Shown piece by piece: positions 1 through 8,995 of a stretch of 64,000 bases of DNA. Within the stretch, counting starts at the first letter, position 1; each line of letters starts with the position of its first letter. The position numbers were made by a program, and so were the translations under genes. Location of the stretch: contig NZ_JOHO01000053.1 of NCBI RefSeq assembly GCF_000719705.1, forward strand, positions 1-64,000, written 5' to 3'. This stretch comes from Streptomyces sp. NRRL S-350 (GTDB taxonomy: Bacteria > Actinomycetota > Actinomycetes > Streptomycetales > Streptomycetaceae). The notes under the pieces are model-generated. The model was not told where the DNA came from. It saw nothing but the letters and a program-made list of their open reading frames with translations, and ran no database searches.

Positions 1-357
1 GATGACCGTCACGGGCCACCCCCGTCCGGCGCCCGCCGAAAGGCGATCCAGCTCACATCGCGGTGACTTTCCGTAACGATCGATGGCGCCGACGACGGGT
101 GGGACGGGGGGGCGACCTCGGGAAGGTCGTCGGACGCGGCGCGCTGCAGGACGTCGGCGGCCGTGGGACCGCCGGACGCTGCCCCGGCACGGCGGCGCCG
201 CTCTCGTCGGGCGAGCGGAGCGGTCCGGCCGCGACCCGGTGCGCGGTGGCCTCCGACGTCCCGTGGTCGGGCTGCGAGGCCCCACGGAGGAGGCCGCGTG
301 AACGCGGCGCGGTAAGCGCGACGCGGCCCGTCCGGCTTCCCCCGCGCCAGGGCCGCC
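1..357. other. Gene-free left edge
   Basis: No convincing gene is seen. Open frames on both strands are Arg/Pro/Ala-rich readings of GC-rich DNA without family resemblance or a ribosome binding site. The stretch is simply the 3' flank of the LysR gene that ends at 358; a gene ending left of the window cannot be excluded. Confidence 0.5.
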
Positions 358-1251
358 TCAGGCGGTCGACACGATTGCCCGGGTGACGGCCGTGATCGCC
401 GGGGTGGTCCGGCCGGGGAGTCGCGCGACGAGGACCCGGCGGATCTCCGGAGGTGCGCCTTCGACGTGCAGCAGGCTCACCCCGGCGGGCAGCACCGGCG
501 AGAGCCGCGAGGGCGCTGTCGTCACTCCGAAGCCGCCGGCGACCAGGTGGAGCTTCGTCAGCCAGTCGCGCGCGCGGTGGACGATGTGCGGCCGCCCGGG
601 CAGACCGGGCCAGACACCGAGCAGTGGCTCGGAGTCCGACGCCGGGGTGGCGATCCACGGGGCGTCGACCAGTTCGTCGACGTGCACGGTGGTGCGGCCG
701 GCGAACGCGCCCGCCGAAGGCGCCGCCACAACCAGTTCGGTGTCCGCGACGGTCTCGACGTGCAGGCGCGGAGACTCGCCGTCCACGGGCCGGTGGGGCG
801 GGCGGGACGTCAGGACGGCGAGGTCGATCGAGCCCGCGCGCAGTGCCCGGACCAGGGTGGGCGTGGCGCCGTCGGTGGTCGTCACCGTGATCCGCGGGTC
901 GGTTGCCGCGAGGCGGGCGAGCGTGGTGGGCAGGATGGCCGCGCCCGCGCTCAGGAACAGCCCCAGCCGCACCGGTTCGGTCCGCGGGACGGTGCCGGTG
1001 AGGTCACGCTCGGCGGCCGTGAGGCAGTCCAGGATCGTGTGGGCGTGGCGCAGCAGGGTCAGACCCGCGGGGGTGAGCCGCACTCCGCCGGGGTGGCGTT
1101 CGAACAGGGCGGTGCCGGCGCTTCGTTCGAGGGAGGCGGCCTGGCGTGAGACCGCCGACTGGGTGTAGCCGAGCCGGGCGGCCGCTGCGGTGAAGCTGCC
1201 GCACTCGGCGATCTGCTGCAGGACCCGCAGGCCCGCGCTGGAGATGTCCAT
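358..1251 (-). CDS. LysR-family transcriptional regulator
   Basis: The protein of about 297 residues has the LysR layout: an N-terminal winged helix-turn-helix (about residues 1-60, with FTAAAARLGYTQSAVSRQ followed by LERSAGTALFERHPGGVRLT) and a C-terminal periplasmic-binding-like effector domain. The start at MDIS (1251) matches where family members normally begin; an upstream in-frame start at 1269 would add six residues. It is divergent from the alcohol dehydrogenase at 1405, the classic arrangement of a LysR activator and its target, so regulation of that gene by this protein is the simplest inference. The effector is unknown. Confidence 0.9.
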   Translation of the reverse strand: MDISSAGLRVLQQIAECGSFTAAAARLGYTQSAVSRQAASLERSAGTALFERHPGGVRLTPAGLTLLRHAHTILDCLTAAERDLTGTVPRTEPVRLGLFLSAGAAILPTTLARLAATDPRITVTTTDGATPTLVRALRAGSIDLAVLTSRPPHRPVDGESPRLHVETVADTELVVAAPSAGAFAGRTTVHVDELVDAPWIATPASDSEPLLGVWPGLPGRPHIVHRARDWLTKLHLVAGGFGVTTAPSRLSPVLPAGVSLLHVEGAPPEIRRVLVARLPGRTTPAITAVTRAIVSTA

Positions 1252-1404
1252 GCGTTGTACGCATACCACACATGCGCGATCGTCGCTTCCCGCATGCCCT
1301 CCGGGCTCCTAGTGTCGATCACGACGGAGCCGGACGGACAACGCGCGGACAGCGCGCGGACGACGCTCGCACGACGCACGACGGACGAACACGGAGGCCA
1401 TCAC
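1252..1404. promoter_or_regulatory. Divergent promoter region, LysR / dehydrogenase
   Basis: This 153-bp gap separates two head-to-head genes and must hold both promoters and any LysR site. A -10-like TAGTGT lies at 1310-1315 on the plus strand; no good -35 partner is visible. The GGAGG ribosome binding site of the dehydrogenase is at 1393-1397. Confidence 0.4.
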
Positions 1405-2499
1405 ATGCGAGCAGCGGTTCTCACGCAGTTCGGTGCCCCGCTCACGGTGCGGGAGGTACCCGACCCCGAGGCCGGCGGCGGTGAGGTGCTGGTCGAAGTC
1501 CTCGCCGCCTACGTGGCCCCGTACGCCGCGGAGATCTTCGGCGGCGAGCGGAACTACCCCCTGGTCCCTCCGGTCGTGCCCGGGATCGGCGGCGTCGGAC
1601 GGGTCGTCCACGCGGGCCCGGACGCCACCCGGCTGCGCCCCGGCGACCTGGTGTGGTGCGACTGCACGGTGCGCTCGCGCGACGACGCCCTGACGCCCGA
1701 CATCACGCTCCAGGGCTGGAGCTCCCGCGGCGAGGGCGGCGCCCGCCTCGCCCGGTACCTGCACGACGGGTCGTTCGCCGAGCTCATGCGGGTCCCGACG
1801 GAGAACGTCTTCCCGCTGCCCGCGGCGGCTGGGGACGACCCGGCCCGCTGGGCCGCGCTCGGCGTGCACGTCATCGCCTACGGCGGGCTGCTGGCCGGCG
1901 GGCTCGCGGCCGGCGAGACGCTGCTCGTCAGCGGGTCCACCGGCAACCTCGGCAGCAGTGCGGTCGCGGTCGCCCTCGCCATGGGGGCGGGCCGGGTCGT
2001 CGCCCCGGGCCGCAACCGGGCCGCGCTCGACCTCCTCTCCGACCGGTTCGGTCCGCGGGTACGCCCGGTCCCGCTCACCGGGGACGAGGCCCGCGACCGG
2101 GCGGCGATGTCCGCGGCGGCCGGCGGTCCGGTCGACATGGTGATCGACCTGCTACCGCCGAGCGCACCCAGCGCGGCGGCGCGCACGGCCGCCATGACCG
2201 TGCGCGAGTACGGCCGCGTCGTCCTCATGGGCGGCGTCGGCATGCTCGGTGGCGACGACCTCGCCCTCCCGTACCCGTGGATCATGCGCAACTCGATCAC
2301 CGTGCGCGGCCAGTGGATGTACCCGCGCACCGCCAACGTCGGCATCATCCGACTCCTCGCCTCGGGCGCCCTGGACCTCGCCCCGGAACGGGTCCGTGCC
2401 TTCGGCCTCGATGCCGTCAACGACGCCGTCGCGTACGCCGCCTCCCACGGAGGCCCGTTCGACCGCACCGCCCTTGTCCCCCGGCAGCCGGGCAGGTAG
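1405..2499 (+). CDS. Zinc-independent alcohol dehydrogenase / quinone reductase (MDR family)
   Basis: About 364 residues. The N-terminal GroES-like fold is shown by MRAAVLTQFGAPLTVREVPDP and PVVPGIGGVGRVVHAG; the Rossmann domain has SGSTGNLGSSAVAVALAMGA, a variant of the nucleotide-binding GxGxxG loop. Typical zinc ligands are not obvious, so it is closer to the quinone-oxidoreductase side of the medium-chain family; the substrate is unknown. I chose ATG 1405 because the family starts there and GGAGG sits at 1393-1397; the frame is open upstream to 1255 but that extension has no family resemblance. Divergent from, and probably controlled by, the LysR regulator. Confidence 0.88.
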   Translation: MRAAVLTQFGAPLTVREVPDPEAGGGEVLVEVLAAYVAPYAAEIFGGERNYPLVPPVVPGIGGVGRVVHAGPDATRLRPGDLVWCDCTVRSRDDALTPDITLQGWSSRGEGGARLARYLHDGSFAELMRVPTENVFPLPAAAGDDPARWAALGVHVIAYGGLLAGGLAAGETLLVSGSTGNLGSSAVAVALAMGAGRVVAPGRNRAALDLLSDRFGPRVRPVPLTGDEARDRAAMSAAAGGPVDMVIDLLPPSAPSAAARTAAMTVREYGRVVLMGGVGMLGGDDLALPYPWIMRNSITVRGQWMYPRTANVGIIRLLASGALDLAPERVRAFGLDAVNDAVAYAASHGGPFDRTALVPRQPGR

Positions 2500-2709
2500 G
2501 CGCGGGCCGCGAGACCGGGGCGGACCTCGTCGCCTGCCCAGGCTGGCGCGTGCCGGCGCAACTCCGCCCGAGTGCGGCCGAGCAGGTGGACCCGTACCCC
2601 ACAGGTCCGGCCCCGGGGCCTGGGGCGGACGACCAGGGCGGGCGGCCGGGTCGGGCGCCTTCCCCACCTGTCAGCCGGGGCAGACGGTACCCGCCGGGTA
2701 GAGGACGAG

Positions 2710-3836
2710 CGGCTGACCCCCGCGGGTGCGGGGAGGAGGGACGACCACCGCCACGCCACCGAAGCGGCATCGGCTGACCCCCGCAGGTGCGGGGAGGAGC
2801 CGGTCACCGGATCCACGTCGACGGTTGGCACCGGCTGACCCCCGCGGGTGCGGGGAGGAGCCCAGCCAGCGGATCCAGGCGCCGAGTATCTGCGGCTGAC
2901 CTCCGCGTGTGCGGGGAGGAGGGCGCCTTGCCTCGTCAGCGTGGGTCAGAGTGTGGCTGCCCCCCGCGGGTGCGGGGAGGAGATCGTGGGCCTGATCATG
3001 TTCCTGCTCGCCTGCGGCTGACCCCCGCAGGTGCGGGGAGGAGCTGGCCAGGACCGCGACCTTGGCCTCCATGCGCGGCTGACCCCCGCAGGTGCGGGGA
3101 GGAGAGTGGGTGGGCACCCGTGACTCAGGTGGAGGTCGGCTGACCCCCGCAGGTGCGGGGAAGAGTCCTTCACCCACCACTCAGACATGCCGAGGGCCGG
3201 CTGACCCCCGCAGGCGCGGGGAGGAGGCCCCCACGGTGATGGTCGACGTCGCCAGCACCGGCTGACCCCCGCAGGCGCGGGGAGGAGACCAACGTGCCGC
3301 CGTTCCCGGGGGCGGACGCCGGCTGACCCCCGCAGGCGCGGGGAGGAGTTCCCCTTCCCCGCTGAACAGCCCGAGGATGGCGGCTGACCCCCGCAGGCGC
3401 GGGGAGGAGTCCGGGGTGACGGGCGCGGTGTCGGGCAGCATCGGCTGACCCCCGCAGGCGCGGGGAGGAGCCGCAGCAGCACACGGCGACGACGACGGCC
3501 GGCGGCTGACCCCCGCAGGCGCGGGGAGGAGACCTTGATCCGCACGCTGCGCTCGGTGTCGAGCGGCTGACCCCCGCAGGCGCGGGGAGGAGGCTCGCCA
3601 GAGCCACCTCGGGCTGCACCACCTCGGCTGACCCCCGCAGGCGCGGGGAGGAGGAAACCCTGTGGAACTACCAGGGCGACCTGGCCGGCTGACCCCCGCA
3701 GGCGCGGGGAGGAGGAGAGCAGCAGGGCCAGCGGGTCCACCCGCCACGGCTGACCCCCGCAGGCGCGGGGAGGAGGGCCATCAGGCGCTCTCCTTCGTGT
3801 GGGGGTGCGGCTGACCCCCGCGGGTGCGGGGAGGAG
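2710..3836 (-). CRISPR. CRISPR array 1, type I-E, 19 repeats and 18 spacers
   Basis: Nineteen 29-bp repeats start every 61 bp (2710, 2771, 2832 ... 3747, 3808), leaving eighteen 32-bp spacers, the exact I-E geometry. On the plus strand each reads CGGCTGACCCCCGC, two to three variable bases, then GCGGGGAGGAG; the crRNA sense is therefore the minus strand and the leader lies on the right. Repeats fall in blocks: ten from 3198 to 3775 carry CGCAGGCGCG, four carry CGCAGGTGCG, and a few, including the leader-proximal one at 3808, carry CGCGGGTGCG. Repeats at 2893 and 2954 are more degenerate, as expected at an old leader-distal end. All open frames across the array are repeat artefacts. Confidence 0.98.
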
Positions 3837-3930
3837 GCTTCGTGACCTGCGGCGTTCTAGCCGGTTTGCAACTTCTTGACCATGTGGGAGGTGCGGCTGA
3901 TGCCCAGTGTCCAGGTGTCAAGGAGCGCCT
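3837..3930 (-). promoter_or_regulatory. Leader of CRISPR array 1
   Basis: Read on the minus strand, the sequence entering the first repeat shares the 17-mer CGCCGCAGGTCACGAAG and a GGTCAAGAA block with the leader of array 2. A CCTTGACACC element (TTGACA at 3921-3916) is also present in both leaders and is a candidate -35 box or integration-host binding element. The two leaders are clearly homologous, so both arrays can in principle be served by the same Cas1-Cas2. Confidence 0.8.
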
Positions 3931-4317
3931 ACATGATGCCATGGGCGGTGAAGGTGGGTTCGGCGGTCGGGGGCGGGTGGGGGCTCCTGCTGAGTCTCGG
4001 TGGAGGGGCTAGAAGGGGGTGCTCTTTGCCGAGGGCTGAGCAGGTAGATGCGCGCGATCCGTCGGCGGTGGTGGTCCTGCCGCTGTGGGGGCCGACCTGA
4101 TCGCAGAAGTCCGAACCGGTGCCGTGCCTGCCCAGAAGGTGGCCAAAAGCTCCAACCTAGGGGGTGGTTGGGCCTGACTGGCAGTGTCTGAATTCGTTAC
4201 GCGAACTACCCGTACGCGCTCGTCGGGTGCCGATGACGTCGGACGATGCGGCGGGGGCCTGTCGGCCCGGCCCCTCGCCCGTTCCCGGATCCGATGTGCG
4301 GGCCGTGAGGATTGTCA
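3931..4317. other. Gene-free gap between leader 1 and cas3
   Basis: No gene is supported here; short open frames lack family resemblance. It should hold the promoter of cas3. A partial palindrome GTTACGCGAAC near 4196-4206 and a GTGAGGA ribosome binding site at 4304-4310 are the only elements noticed. Confidence 0.4.
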
Positions 4318-7167
4318 GTGGTAGCTGATAGATCCTCAGGCATGAACGAGAGCGCGCCTGTTGGCGGCTTCGAGCCGGTCGGTCCCGACTCCCGCCTGTG
4401 GGGAAAGAGTGCCGGCCTGCCCGGTCCGTACCCCGTGATCTGTCACCTTCTGGACACGGCCGCCGCCGCTGGCGCGCTGTGGGACGCGGTCCTGAGCCGG
4501 CGCGTGCGGGCGCGGATCGCCGGGGCGGTGGGCGTCAGTGAGGGCGACGCCCGGGTGATGGTGATGCTGTGGGCCGGGCTCCACGACATCGGGAAGATCT
4601 CGCTGCACTTCCAGCAGCAGGTCGCCGAGGAGTTCGCGAAGCTGGCGCAGGACCCGGCGTACGCGGAGGACAATCCGGCGGCGAGGCGTAGCGGGAACCT
4701 GAGGCACGAGACGGCCACGCACTGGGGGCTGGTGGAGTTCTTCAAGCAGTGCGGCTATCCGCTCCACAGGCCGGTCGGGAAGTCGCCGGCCCACCAGATC
4801 GCCCAGCTGCTCGGCGGGCACCACGGATGCTTCGCCCCCGCGCTGCAGGTGAAGCAGATCAACAATCCGTCGGGCTATCAGCCCGCTCTCGGCGCTGCCG
4901 AGGGCTGGCGGGGCCAGCGGCTCGCACACGCCCACGCGGTCCGTCGGGCGGTCGGGAGCGACAAGCCGCCGGAGTCGGTGCTGCCCGGTGAGGTGGCGGT
5001 GGTGGTCGCCGGGCTGGTCGTGGTGGCCGACTGGTTGGCCAGCCAGGTCGACGTCATCGAGCCGCGGATGCCTGGGGAGGACTGGAGGACCGGGGACTCG
5101 GAGCTCGCCGAGCACTTCGAGGCGGCGGCCGGGGCCGCGCCGCGGTGGGTCCGCGAGGCCGGCCTCGGGCGGGCGGCGTTTCCGGACCGGCCCTTCACAC
5201 AGCAGTTCCCGTTCCCCCCGAACAAGCTCCAGGCCGACGTCGCGGAGTACCTGCCCGGGGTGGTGAAGGGGCCCGGACTGCTGCTGGTCACAGCCCCGAC
5301 CGGGGACGGCAAGACCGAGACGGCCCTGCACGCGGCCTCCGTGATCGCGAGGGCTTCGGGTGCCTCCGGGGTCTACTTCGCACTGCCGACGATGGCCACG
5401 GCGGACGCGATGTTCACCCGGGTCCGCAGGTTCGCCAAGGACAACGTCGAGGGCGATCGCGCGCTCACACTGCTGCACGGCATGGCCTGGCTCAGCCCGG
5501 ACTACGCCCCGGGGGAGGGAACGACGGACGGGTCGGCCGTTCTCGCGGACACCGAGGCCGGCCAGTGGCTGCGCACCGGTCGGCGGGGCCTGCTCGCACC
5601 GCTCGCCAACGGCACCGTCGACCAGGCCCTCACCGGGGTACTGCCGGTCCGCTACGGCTTCCTGCGGCTCTTCGGCCTGTCGAACAAGGTACTGGTGGTG
5701 GACGAGGCGCACGCCTACGGCCCGTGGATGCACAGCCTGCTGGTGCGGCTGCTGGAATGGCTCGGTGCCTTCGGCGCGCCGGTCGTGCTGCTGTCGGCGA
5801 CCCTGACCGGCAACGCGGCGTCGTCGCTCGTCGACGCCTACCGGCGCGGTGCGGGCTTCCGTGAGCCGTCCGCGGTGGAGCCCTGCTATCCGGGCTGGCT
5901 CTTCGTGGACGCGGGCAGCGGCGAGGTGTCCACGCCGCGCGAGGTGGGCAGCAGCCGTGCCCGAACCCTGCGTGTGGAGACCCGTCGGGTGCACTGGGAC
6001 GTCCAGGACCGGGGCGTCGTGAAGAAGCCCGGAGTGCAGGGGCGGCGTGACGCCCTGCGCGAGATCCTCGCTCCGGTCACCACCGAAGGAGGCTGCGTCC
6101 TGGTCTGCTGCACCACCGTGGACGAAGCCCAGCGCACCTACCGCTACCTGGAGTCGGTCCTGCCCCAGCTCGCCGCGCGTGACGGCGGCCTGCGGCTGCT
6201 GCACTCCCGCTATCCCGCCCACGAGCGGCAGCGCATCACCACCGAGTGCGAGGCCGCGTACGGGAAGCCCGCGAACGACGCGGCGGCGGCCACCCCGCGT
6301 GAGGGGTCGATCCTGGTGGCCACCCAGATCGTCGAGCAGTCGCTCGACCTCGACTTCGACCTGATCGTCTCGGACCTCGCGCCGCTCGCGCAGCTCCTGC
6401 AGCGGGCCGGCCGCGGCAAGCGCCACGACCGCCCCGACCGCCCTGCGTGGACCGGCCCGGCCACCGAGCCGCGCATGATCGTGCTCGAACCGCTCGATGA
6501 CAAGGGCCGCGTGGCTGCGCCCCGATCGTGGGGCACCGTCTACGACGCATCCCTGCTGCGCCGCACCGGTCTGCTCCTCGAAGACCGGGCCGACGGTGGG
6601 GTCGAGGTCCCGGGAGACGTCCAGAAGCTCGTGGACGAGGTCTACGCGGACGACTTCGGGGCAGGGCTGGAGAAGGCCGCCTCGCGGGAACTCGAGCGGA
6701 TGGACGCCGAGCGCATCGCCTCGGCTGCCGCCGAGGAGCAGCTGGCGGAGATCACCGTGATCCCGGCACCGTACGACGTGGTCGGCGACCTCTCCCGACT
6801 CAGCGAGCGTGGCTTCGCCGTCGCGGACGACCTGCTGACCACGCGCCTCGGCGCGGACAGCGGCCGTGCCGTGTGCGTCTTCGAACGGGGGAACGGATGG
6901 AGCCTCGATCCCGACCGCGACGTTCCGCTGCCCACAGCGGCGGCGAACCGGGACGAGATCGCGCTGATCATGCGGCACACCGTGCCGCTGCCCGGTCGCT
7001 GGCTCGCCGGCCGCACGGAGGAGAACGAAGTGCCGAAGGCCTGGAACGACCGGCCCCTGCTCACCGACCTGGCACTGCTGCGCGTGCGCCGCAGGGGTGA
7101 CCAGTGGACGGGTCGGCTGGGGGAGCGGCGGCTCGTGTACTCGAAGGTGGGAATATCCGAGAACTAG
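4318..7167 (+). CDS. cas3: CRISPR-associated helicase-nuclease Cas3 (type I-E)
   Basis: A single-chain Cas3 of about 949 residues. An N-terminal HD nuclease domain has LWAGLHDIGKISLHFQ near residue 90 and GGHHG further on. An SF2 helicase domain follows: Walker A TAPTGDGKTETAL, DEAH box VVDEAHAYGPWM, ATLTG, and the C-terminal motifs ATQIVEQSLDLDFDLIVSDL and QRAGRGKRH. It is recruited by target-bound Cascade and degrades the displaced strand. I prefer GTG 4318, eight bases after GTGAGGA; TTG 4312 is too close to that site and ATG 4342 is an alternative. It is separated from the rest of the operon by 215 bp containing the mini-CRISPR described below. No inactivating change is visible. Confidence 0.95.
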   Translation: MVADRSSGMNESAPVGGFEPVGPDSRLWGKSAGLPGPYPVICHLLDTAAAAGALWDAVLSRRVRARIAGAVGVSEGDARVMVMLWAGLHDIGKISLHFQQQVAEEFAKLAQDPAYAEDNPAARRSGNLRHETATHWGLVEFFKQCGYPLHRPVGKSPAHQIAQLLGGHHGCFAPALQVKQINNPSGYQPALGAAEGWRGQRLAHAHAVRRAVGSDKPPESVLPGEVAVVVAGLVVVADWLASQVDVIEPRMPGEDWRTGDSELAEHFEAAAGAAPRWVREAGLGRAAFPDRPFTQQFPFPPNKLQADVAEYLPGVVKGPGLLLVTAPTGDGKTETALHAASVIARASGASGVYFALPTMATADAMFTRVRRFAKDNVEGDRALTLLHGMAWLSPDYAPGEGTTDGSAVLADTEAGQWLRTGRRGLLAPLANGTVDQALTGVLPVRYGFLRLFGLSNKVLVVDEAHAYGPWMHSLLVRLLEWLGAFGAPVVLLSATLTGNAASSLVDAYRRGAGFREPSAVEPCYPGWLFVDAGSGEVSTPREVGSSRARTLRVETRRVHWDVQDRGVVKKPGVQGRRDALREILAPVTTEGGCVLVCCTTVDEAQRTYRYLESVLPQLAARDGGLRLLHSRYPAHERQRITTECEAAYGKPANDAAAATPREGSILVATQIVEQSLDLDFDLIVSDLAPLAQLLQRAGRGKRHDRPDRPAWTGPATEPRMIVLEPLDDKGRVAAPRSWGTVYDASLLRRTGLLLEDRADGGVEVPGDVQKLVDEVYADDFGAGLEKAASRELERMDAERIASAAAEEQLAEITVIPAPYDVVGDLSRLSERGFAVADDLLTTRLGADSGRAVCVFERGNGWSLDPDRDVPLPTAAANRDEIALIMRHTVPLPGRWLAGRTEENEVPKAWNDRPLLTDLALLRVRRRGDQWTGRLGERRLVYSKVGISEN

Positions 7168-7190
7168 CGTCATAGGCACCGCACTTGACG
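7152..7190. promoter_or_regulatory. Putative cse1 operon promoter overlapped by a Cascade target site
   Basis: A -35-like TTGACG lies at 7185-7190. On the minus strand the sequence just downstream of the trinucleotide AAG (7186-7184) begins TGCGGTGCCTA (7183-7173), identical to the first 11 bases of the pseudo-spacer at 7300-7269. AAG is the canonical I-E PAM. Matching continues at positions 13, 14, 16 and 17 and then stops, so pairing would be seed-limited. Such pairing usually lets Cascade bind without triggering Cas3. The target also covers the last codons of cas3. No convincing -10 box was found, so the promoter call itself is weaker than the seed match. Confidence 0.6.
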
Positions 7191-7238
7191 ATACGTTGGC
7201 TGAGCTGGTCCCGGGCAGGAGAGTCGCCCGTCCGGGCC

Positions 7239-7331
7239 CGGCGTGACCCCCGCTTGCGCGGGGACAGGTCTGCCGACACGGCCGCTTCCTAGGCACCGCA
7301 CGGCTCACCCCCGCTCGCTCGCGGGGATCGC
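7239..7331 (-). ncRNA. CreR-like crRNA-resembling RNA from a degenerate mini-CRISPR
   Basis: Two degenerate repeats flank a 32-base pseudo-spacer. ORF analysis gives nothing here. Pseudo-repeat 7301-7331 has the stem CCCCGC/GCGGGG and, in minus-strand sense, ends in GTGAGCCG, one base from the GTCAGCCG handle of the real repeats. Pseudo-repeat 7239-7268 keeps TGACCCCCGC and GCGCGGGGA but has a one-base insertion. In minus-strand sense a -10-like TAGGCT (7341-7336) lies just before the first pseudo-repeat, so the RNA could start at its edge. Cas6e could process it, and its seed matches the adjacent promoter region with an AAG PAM. I infer an RNA that directs Cascade to repress the cas operon (CreR type) or a hidden toxin RNA (CreA type). 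Confidence 0.65.
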
Positions 7332-7382
7332 GCAGAGCCTACCCACCCTGTGATCACCCGCACTCGCCTCGCCGGAGGCCGC

Positions 7383-8995
7383 ATGACATCCGCACCACCC
7401 GCCTACAACCTCCTCGACGAACCGTGGATCCCCGTCCGCTGGATCCCCGTCCGCTGGATCCCCGGCCAGGAGACGAACGACACGGCGAACTCCGCCACCA
7501 CCTACCCGCCCAAGGTCGGACTGCGCGAACTCCTGCTGCGCGCACACGAGATCGAGCAGATCGAGATCGCGGTCCCGCCGGCCCTCTCCGCGCTGTACCG
7601 CATCCTGTACGCGATCACCGCCCGTGTGACCGAACTCGACGAAGCCGGTCCCGGCGACTGGTCCGAGCGCCGCGACGATCTGGTCACCACGGGAAGCTTC
7701 GGCGAGGAGCAGGTCGCCCGGTACGTCACGCCGATCCACGGCCGCTTCGACCTCTTCGATGCCGAGAGGCCCTTCCTGCAGGACCCGCGGCTGGTCGACC
7801 AGTGCGACCCGGCGAACACCGCCGGCGTCGACAAGCTCATCACCACCCGGCCCTCGGGCAACAACCACTCCTGGTTCGTGCACGTCAACAGCACCGCACC
7901 CGAGCTGCCCACGCCCGACCAGGCCGTCCTGCACCTGCTCGTCTGGCACTACTACGGCCCCTCCGGACGGTGCTCCAGCCGGACAGTCGGCGGTACCAAG
8001 GCGGCCGGCAGCAAGGCCGGACCGCTGCGAAGCACGCTCTCCTACCACCCGGAGGGCGAGACGCTGTTCGAGACTCTGCTCGCCGGACTTCCCGAACCCG
8101 TCGGGGGCGTCTCCCGCGACAGCGACCTCTGCCCGTGGGAGCGGGACGAGCTGCCCGACCCCGTGGCCGCTCCGCCGCCCCTGAAGGGCCCGTGCTCCGA
8201 ACTCACCGCCCGCTCCCAGCACGCCCTGCTGCTCGTACCCGACACCACCGGCGCCCACGTCGAGGACGCGTTCATCACCTGGGCGAACCAACTCAAGGTC
8301 TCCCGCGAGGGTGACCTGTACCTGATCTGGCAGACCAGCAAGGAGGGCAACCCCTACCCCCGTCCCGCCGACTCCCGGCGCGCGCTGTGGCGCGACCTGG
8401 ACGCCCTGCTGCTCAACGACCCCGCAGGCAGCGCCCGGCCACGGCGCCCGGAAGTGTTCCGCACCGCGCCGGAGGTCTCGGAGAAGCTGCGGGTACGCGC
8501 CTGGGATTCGAACAGGACGGGCAGGCCAAGGACATCCAGTTCGTCGACGCGGTCACCCCACCGGTCCTCGGGCTCGCCGAGGACACGGAACCCGCCGTCG
8601 CCGTCGAGATCGGCCGCCTGCGCGTTCTGGGGGAGCGGTACGGCAACCGGCTCGACCGGGCTGTCAAGAAGGCGTGGGCCGGCTACACCACCGCCCCCAA
8701 GATCCGCGACTGCACCTGGGCCGTCGACGCCGCGGCCCGCTACTGGCCCGCCGCCGAGGCCGAGTTCTGGAAGCGCCTCGACGAACGCGACTTCGACGGC
8801 GCCGCCGTGGCCTTCCGCGTCCTCGCCGAGCAGGCCTACGACACCGTCACCTACGGCGCGCTGGGAACCATGCGCGGAGCCAAGGCCTGCACCACCGCCC
8901 GCATCGAGCTGTACGGCGGCCCGGTGAAGCGCCCGGCCAGGACCGGCGGTACCGGCGCGGCCGGCGGCCGCACCACCAGTACGGAGGACGCATGA
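7383..8995 (+). pseudogene. casA: Cascade large subunit Cse1/CasA (Cas8e), frameshifted
   Basis: The N-terminal part (YNLLDEPWIPVR, then RFDLFDAERPFLQDPRL) is typical Cse1, the subunit that recognises the PAM and recruits Cas3. The start at ATG 7383 follows CGGAGG at 7373-7378. After codon 8499-8501 the Cse1 sequence leaves this frame and resumes in the next as LGFEQDGQAKDIQFVDAV, ending at 8995. The pattern equals loss of one C in GCC-CTG near 8501. Read as is, the product ends with an unrelated Arg/Ser/Pro tail at 8927 and lacks the C-terminal helical bundle that contacts Cse2. A 15-bp tandem duplication (7425-7454) repeats WIPVR. A sequencing error in the C run, true inactivation, or -1 slippage are all possible. 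Confidence 0.85.

Noticed and set aside
53..658. 201-codon minus-strand frame at the left edge
   Set aside because: Arg/Pro-rich shadow of the LysR gene and flank; no family resemblance or ribosome binding site.
2600..3840. Several long open frames across array 1 with repeated SSPHLRGSA and PAPAGVSR motifs
   Set aside because: They are translations of the CRISPR repeats, not proteins.
7239..7331. Reading the two hairpins as plain transcription terminators of cas3
   Set aside because: They keep CRISPR repeat spacing, stem and handle sequence, and the interval has a seed match with PAM; simple terminators do not explain this.
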